A DNA stretch of 64,000 nucleotides, taken from positions 62,001 to 126,000 of the forward strand of contig CAKTMF010000007.1 of NCBI GenBank assembly GCA_934573855.1, given 5' to 3'. Of this stretch, positions 60,740 to 64,000 are shown in pieces. Under the pieces are notes generated by a model. That model saw nothing but the letters and a program-made list of their open reading frames with translations, did no database searches and was not told the DNA's origin. Position numbers and translations under genes: made by a program. The DNA is from an uncultured Oscillospiraceae bacterium. Lineage in GTDB: Bacteria > Bacillota > Clostridia > Oscillospirales > Oscillospiraceae. Positions within the stretch are counted from its first letter, which is position 1, and each line of letters opens with the position of its first letter.

Positions 60740-61228
60740 ATGAGAAACACGAGCCTCTGCTACATCGAGCGTGACGGGCGCTATCTCATGCTCCACCGCG
60801 TGAAGAAGGAGCTTGACGAGAACCGGGACAAGTGGATAGGCGTCGGCGGCAAGCTTGAGGAGGGTGAAAGCCCGGAGGACTGCGCGCTGCGCGAGGTCCG
60901 CGAGGAAACGGGGCTGACGCTGCTCTCGTGGCGATACCGGGGAATAGTGACCTTCGTCTCCGACGAGTGGGGGACGGAGTATATGCACCTTTTCACCTCG
61001 GAGGATTTCAGCGGGACGCTCCGGGACGACTGCGCCGAGGGGACGCTCGAGTGGATAGAAAAGCCGCGGCTCCTCTCGCTCCCGATATGGGAGGGGGACA
61101 GGATATTTCTCCGGCTGCTCGACACCGACGAGCCGTTTTTCTCGCTGAAGCTCTGCTACGCCGGCGACCGTCTCGCCGAAGCGGTGCTGAACGGAAAGCC
61201 GCTCCCGCCGCAGGAAAGCAAAATATGA
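60740..61228 (+). CDS. NUDIX hydrolase
   Basis: A 162-residue phosphohydrolase. Nudix box GGKLEEGESPEDCALREVRE plus ETGL (about 36-58), with N-terminal SLCYIERDGRYLMLHRVKKE, typical of MutT-like 8-oxo-dGTP diphosphatases. It would remove oxidised nucleotides or trim other diphosphates. ATG 60740 with GGCGGAGAG upstream. Convergent with the aconitase-X operon and shares its terminator. Confidence 0.9.
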   Translation: MRNTSLCYIERDGRYLMLHRVKKELDENRDKWIGVGGKLEEGESPEDCALREVREETGLTLLSWRYRGIVTFVSDEWGTEYMHLFTSEDFSGTLRDDCAEGTLEWIEKPRLLSLPIWEGDRIFLRLLDTDEPFFSLKLCYAGDRLAEAVLNGKPLPPQESKI

Positions 61229-61252
61229 GCCGAATGACCGGCTGAAGAAAAC

Positions 61253-61286
61253 CACCCGCATACTTCAAGTATGCGGGTGCTTTTTT
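61253..61286. terminator. Bidirectional terminator between NUDIX and aconitase-X genes
   Basis: 12-bp stem CACCCGCATACT / AGTATGCGGGTG, loop TCA, followed by T6. An A-rich 5' flank makes it usable on both strands. Confidence 0.9.
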
Positions 61287-61292
61287 CCTGCT

Positions 61293-61736
61293 TTACGAGA
61301 CGGTGACGGTGCCGTCCTCGGAGACCTCTACGGTCATTCCGTCCCGGACGTAGGCGAGGAACTCGTCGCCCAGACGGTCTACGACGGGCATTTTTGCGTC
61401 CGCCCAGAACGCCGCGAGTATCGCGCCCGAGGCCGCCAGAGTGTCGATGGACTTTGAAAACAGCATGCAGGCGGGCTGCTTCCCGGTGGCGCAGACGGTG
61501 TAGAGCGCCATGCCGCCGGTGGTCGAGCCGATGGTCTCAGGCAGGCACAGAGCCTTGCCGCGCATGGGCTTTTTGTAGAGATCGGGGTTGTTCTGGTCGG
61601 AGCATTTGACCTGCCGGTCGCCCAAGAGCATGGGGGTCTGGAAGCTCGCGAGGGTATTGAAGCCGCCGTGAGATACGAGCGCCTCCGCCCTTGCGGAGCC
61701 GGCAGCGATGACGCGCCCCTTGAACTGTTTACTCAT
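61293..61736 (-). CDS. Aconitase X swivel (small) subunit
   Basis: A 147-residue protein. GRVIAAGSARAEALVSHGGF, GKALCLPETIGSTTGGMALY and the pattern of residues up to VEVSEDGTVTVS mark the swivel domain (DUF126) of aconitase X. It completes the active site of the large subunit encoded just upstream (4-bp overlap). Members dehydrate cis-3-hydroxy-L-proline in bacteria or phosphomevalonate in archaea. The ispE gene here makes the latter unlikely. Confidence 0.88.
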   Translation of the reverse strand: MSKQFKGRVIAAGSARAEALVSHGGFNTLASFQTPMLLGDRQVKCSDQNNPDLYKKPMRGKALCLPETIGSTTGGMALYTVCATGKQPACMLFSKSIDTLAASGAILAAFWADAKMPVVDRLGDEFLAYVRDGMTVEVSEDGTVTVS

Positions 61737-63016
61737 TTTTTGCCCTCCTTATTGCCGGTGAGCATGCCCAGCAGCTCCGCCTCCGGGTAAAAGCGCGCGC
61801 TGGAATAGGTGCGCAGCTTGTTGGAGGAGGTTATGACCGGCTGGGATTTCACCAGAGGATTGTTCATGAACATCAGCGGGCAGAGAGAGGCGGTGTGGAC
61901 GCCGGCGGCCCTGAGACGCGCGGCGTACTCCGTCCCCTCAAAGCGGCGGAGAACGGCGGGGGCGGCGGTAAAAACGGTGGGGATGAGGACCTTTTTGTTC
62001 CCGGCCTTTTTAAGCCCCTCCTCCACGCGCACGGTCCAGTCGATGAGCTGCTGATAGGTCATGTGCGGGCAGCCCATGAAGCAGAGCTTGGGCTTGGCGT
62101 CAAGGTCTTTCCAGATACAGGGGTAGCTGTTCCTCACGCGCTCTATCTCGGCGTCGTCCACGACGTATACAGGCGCGCCCTCGCGGATAAGACTCTCGCC
62201 CTGCTCGGCCGCCTCCGGGGTGAGGTTCTCGATATGGTAGAGACCCACGGAGCCGTTCGAGGCCGTCGCCGCGCCGAAGTCCTTGAGATAGGTGCAGGCG
62301 GCATCGTTCAGCTCACGGCCGAGATACCTGTCGAGACCCTTTATGTACGGCACCTTTTCCAGCACCTTCATTCCCACGGCGGAGCCGAAGAGCTGCGCGT
62401 CCGGGAGCGACGAGGTGCGAAGCTCCACTATCCAGTCGGCCCGTCTGCCCTCGTCAGTGAGGAAGCCGAACTCCGGGACGAAGCCCGCGATGGAACACAT
62501 CATCTCGATAATGCCGGAGTTGCGGTTGCAGCGCGCGCCGAGGACGGAGTTTGCGTACACGACGGCGGAGGACTCCGCCCACGCCAGCACCTCGCCGCGT
62601 TTGGGCGTATTGCCGACCTCGGGGAGGTAGCAGGTGCAGGTGTACGCGTCGTCGCTCATAATGCCGAATTTTTTCAGCTGCTCCTCGAGCCGCCCCTGCT
62701 GTGAGTACATCACGTCGCAGACGATGTTCTGCAGGAGGCTCGCGGGGACGTTTTCTTTTTCCGTGGGGCGGGGGTCGGCGCTGAATTTCTGGGAGCTGAC
62801 CTCCCCGGCGGAGAGTATCTGGTCGTAAAGCTCATAGACCGGCTTCATAAGACCGAGACCGAAGCTGATGACCGTATGGCCGTATTTGCCGGTGATGGGG
62901 ATCATCCGCTGCGCGTCAAAGGCGTCGCCGAAGGCCACGAGAGTCTTCATGACCTTGGCCATGGTCTCGCCCTTCGCGCCGTCAAGAAGAGCCTGCTGCT
63001 CGCGTGTCAGTATCAT
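61733..63016 (-). CDS. Aconitase X catalytic (large) subunit
   Basis: A 427-residue protein with YGHTVISFGLGLMKPVYELY, YLPEVGNTPKRGEVLAWAES, CNRNSGIIEMMCSIAGFVPE and KPKLCFMGCPHMTYQQLIDW. The conserved Cys residues fit an Fe-S or metal site as in AcnX. AAAAAGGAAGTG is the ribosome site. It overlaps the small subunit gene by 4 bp and is behind a 2Fe-2S reductase gene on the same strand. Likely a hydroxyacid or hydroxyproline dehydratase; substrate not shown. Confidence 0.9.
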   Translation of the reverse strand: MILTREQQALLDGAKGETMAKVMKTLVAFGDAFDAQRMIPITGKYGHTVISFGLGLMKPVYELYDQILSAGEVSSQKFSADPRPTEKENVPASLLQNIVCDVMYSQQGRLEEQLKKFGIMSDDAYTCTCYLPEVGNTPKRGEVLAWAESSAVVYANSVLGARCNRNSGIIEMMCSIAGFVPEFGFLTDEGRRADWIVELRTSSLPDAQLFGSAVGMKVLEKVPYIKGLDRYLGRELNDAACTYLKDFGAATASNGSVGLYHIENLTPEAAEQGESLIREGAPVYVVDDAEIERVRNSYPCIWKDLDAKPKLCFMGCPHMTYQQLIDWTVRVEEGLKKAGNKKVLIPTVFTAAPAVLRRFEGTEYAARLRAAGVHTASLCPLMFMNNPLVKSQPVITSSNKLRTYSSARFYPEAELLGMLTGNKEGKK

Positions 63017-63050
63017 TTGGTCACTTCCTTTTTAAGAGTGTGAGAGAAAA

Positions 63051-63076
63051 GGGAAGAGGAGGCTGTTCCTCTTCCC
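63051..63076 (-). terminator. Intercistronic hairpin upstream of the aconitase-X genes
   Basis: GGGAAGAGG / CCTCTTCCC 9-bp stem; on the minus strand it is followed by TTTTCTC. May attenuate readthrough from the reductase gene into aconitase-X. Confidence 0.6.
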
Positions 63077-63084
63077 TGAGCCTT

Positions 63085-64000
63085 TTACATGGTGGGGCCG
63101 GAGATCTCTATGACGCAGTCGCCTGTGGGGAAGGAGGAGCAGGGGTGGATGTAGCCGAAGTCGAGGTCGGCTTTCCGGCGGCCGTCGGTCTTTTCGGGGA
63201 TAAAGACATTGCCGGAGATGAGCTTGCTGCGGCACCAGCCGCACTCGCCGCTGCGGCAGCGCGAGGGGGCGGTAATGCCCGCGCGCTCGATGGCGGTGAG
63301 CAGAGGCTCGTCGGCGGAGGCGGTGATATCGAACTCCTCGCCGTACTTTATGACCTTCAGCCTGAAGCTCCTGCCGCGCATTTCCGCGGGGTAGCCGGGC
63401 TGGTTCCAGGGGTCCTTGATCGCGCCGAACAGCTCGCGGCGGACGAACTTGCGGCGCAGAGAGAGCTTCGCTATCTCGCCGTCAAGGAAGTTGTACATCG
63501 CCTGCGGGCCGCACATGAAAATGCTGTACTCGCCGTCGCCGCCGTACTTTTTGATGAGGTCGGCGGTGATGAAGCCATGCTCGTAGCCCTCGCGCTCCTC
63601 GTCGGAGAGGACGTGGACGACGTGGACCTTGCTGCACGCGGCGCAGACCTCGTCCAGCTCCTTCTTATAGACTATCCCCTCCGCGGTGCGTGAGCCGAAG
63701 AGAATGGTCAGGTCGAAGTCCTCGAGACCGTCGCGTATGGCGTAGGCCATGCCCATGAACGGGGTGATACCGGAGCCGCCGGCCAAAGCCACGACCCTCT
63801 TCGCGTCGCGCAGGCCCTCGTAATAAAGATGACCCTGCGGACCGGAGATGGTGACTTTCTGCCCGACCTTCCAGTTATCCTGAATGTAGGGGGAGACGAA
63901 GCCCGCGTCGTCGCGCTTGACGGTGATGTTGTACTCGCCGCGCTTCGCCCACGCGGGGGAGGAGCAGAGAGAGTAGGAGCGGGTGGTCACGGTGCCGCCG
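63085..64000 (-). CDS. 2Fe-2S and FAD/NAD(P)H reductase, 5' end outside window
   Basis: The visible C-terminal 305 residues lack the true N terminus. FAD-type RSYSLCSSPAW, NAD domain VVALAGGSGITPFMGMAYAI and C-terminal ferredoxin CRSGECGWCRSKLIS with distant FGYIHPCSSFP. The frame stays open to the window edge. It is a clear paralogue of the protein at 56297-57523 (SGPQGHLYYEGLRDAK vs SGPLGDFYYQDLRDAK). Upstream of aconitase X on the same strand. Confidence 0.88.
   Translation of the reverse strand, partial: GGTVTTRSYSLCSSPAWAKRGEYNITVKRDDAGFVSPYIQDNWKVGQKVTISGPQGHLYYEGLRDAKRVVALAGGSGITPFMGMAYAIRDGLEDFDLTILFGSRTAEGIVYKKELDEVCAACSKVHVVHVLSDEEREGYEHGFITADLIKKYGGDGEYSIFMCGPQAMYNFLDGEIAKLSLRRKFVRRELFGAIKDPWNQPGYPAEMRGRSFRLKVIKYGEEFDITASADEPLLTAIERAGITAPSRCRSGECGWCRSKLISGNVFIPEKTDGRRKADLDFGYIHPCSSFPTGDCVIEISGPTM

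Overview
The window is about 60% GC and gene-dense, from a spore-forming, anaerobic, high-GC member of the Clostridia, most like the Oscillospiraceae. The lineage call is inference. It rests on spoIIR, a ferredoxin-dependent 2-oxoacid oxidoreductase, Gram-positive sortase and lipoprotein signals, strong Shine-Dalgarno sites, and a style of genes resembling Oscillibacter-like gut bacteria. I see no rRNA, tRNA or CRISPR array.

Layout: 1-5984 holds a pilus/adhesin operon (truncated repeat adhesin, SipW-type secreted protein, Cna_B protein with an LIQTG sorting signal, sortase, zinc-ribbon/AP2 DNA-binding protein). 6066-11056 holds tex, a GntR(YtrA)-ABC transporter operon and a YwaF/TMEM164-like membrane protein. 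11292-24270 is a podovirus-type structural and lysis cassette: large terminase, portal, scaffold, capsid, two P22-like neck proteins, fibres, muramidase, Dp-1-type holin and a helical protein. It has no integrase, repressor, replication gene or recognisable small terminase, and is the best candidate here for an undescribed system (a gene-transfer-agent-like or domesticated particle).

24340-27599 is a secreted flavin cluster (lipoprotein, ApbE flavin transferase, FMN-binding protein with a flavinylation motif). 27817-33430 pairs an MMPL/RND exporter with a GLUG-repeat wall protein. 33516-38450 carries an MFS transporter and a P-loop ATPase followed by vorDBAC. 38553-49734 is mostly housekeeping and surface genes: M3 peptidase lipoprotein, NhaC antiporter, PAP2 phosphatase, Big_3 surface protein, GH13 glucosidase, ispE, spoIIR, FAH-family hydrolase and a small HTH regulator. 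49751-52426 encodes an unusual YidC/Oxa1-like domain fused to a sulfatase/alkaline-phosphatase-superfamily domain.

52612-54538 has a galactokinase and an HTH regulator separated by a 270-bp nested-palindrome repeat element. 54749-59568 encodes a CrtI-like FAD oxidoreductase, a 2Fe-2S flavoprotein reductase and a membrane alpha/beta hydrolase. 59659-61228 has a Nif11-like small protein, a convergent 38-residue mini-gene, a YgjV-like protein and a NUDIX hydrolase. 61293-64000 (minus strand) holds the two subunits of an aconitase-X enzyme behind a second, truncated 2Fe-2S flavoprotein reductase.

Gene clusters are mostly separated by strong Rho-independent terminators, several bidirectional, and many have recognisable sigma-A promoters.
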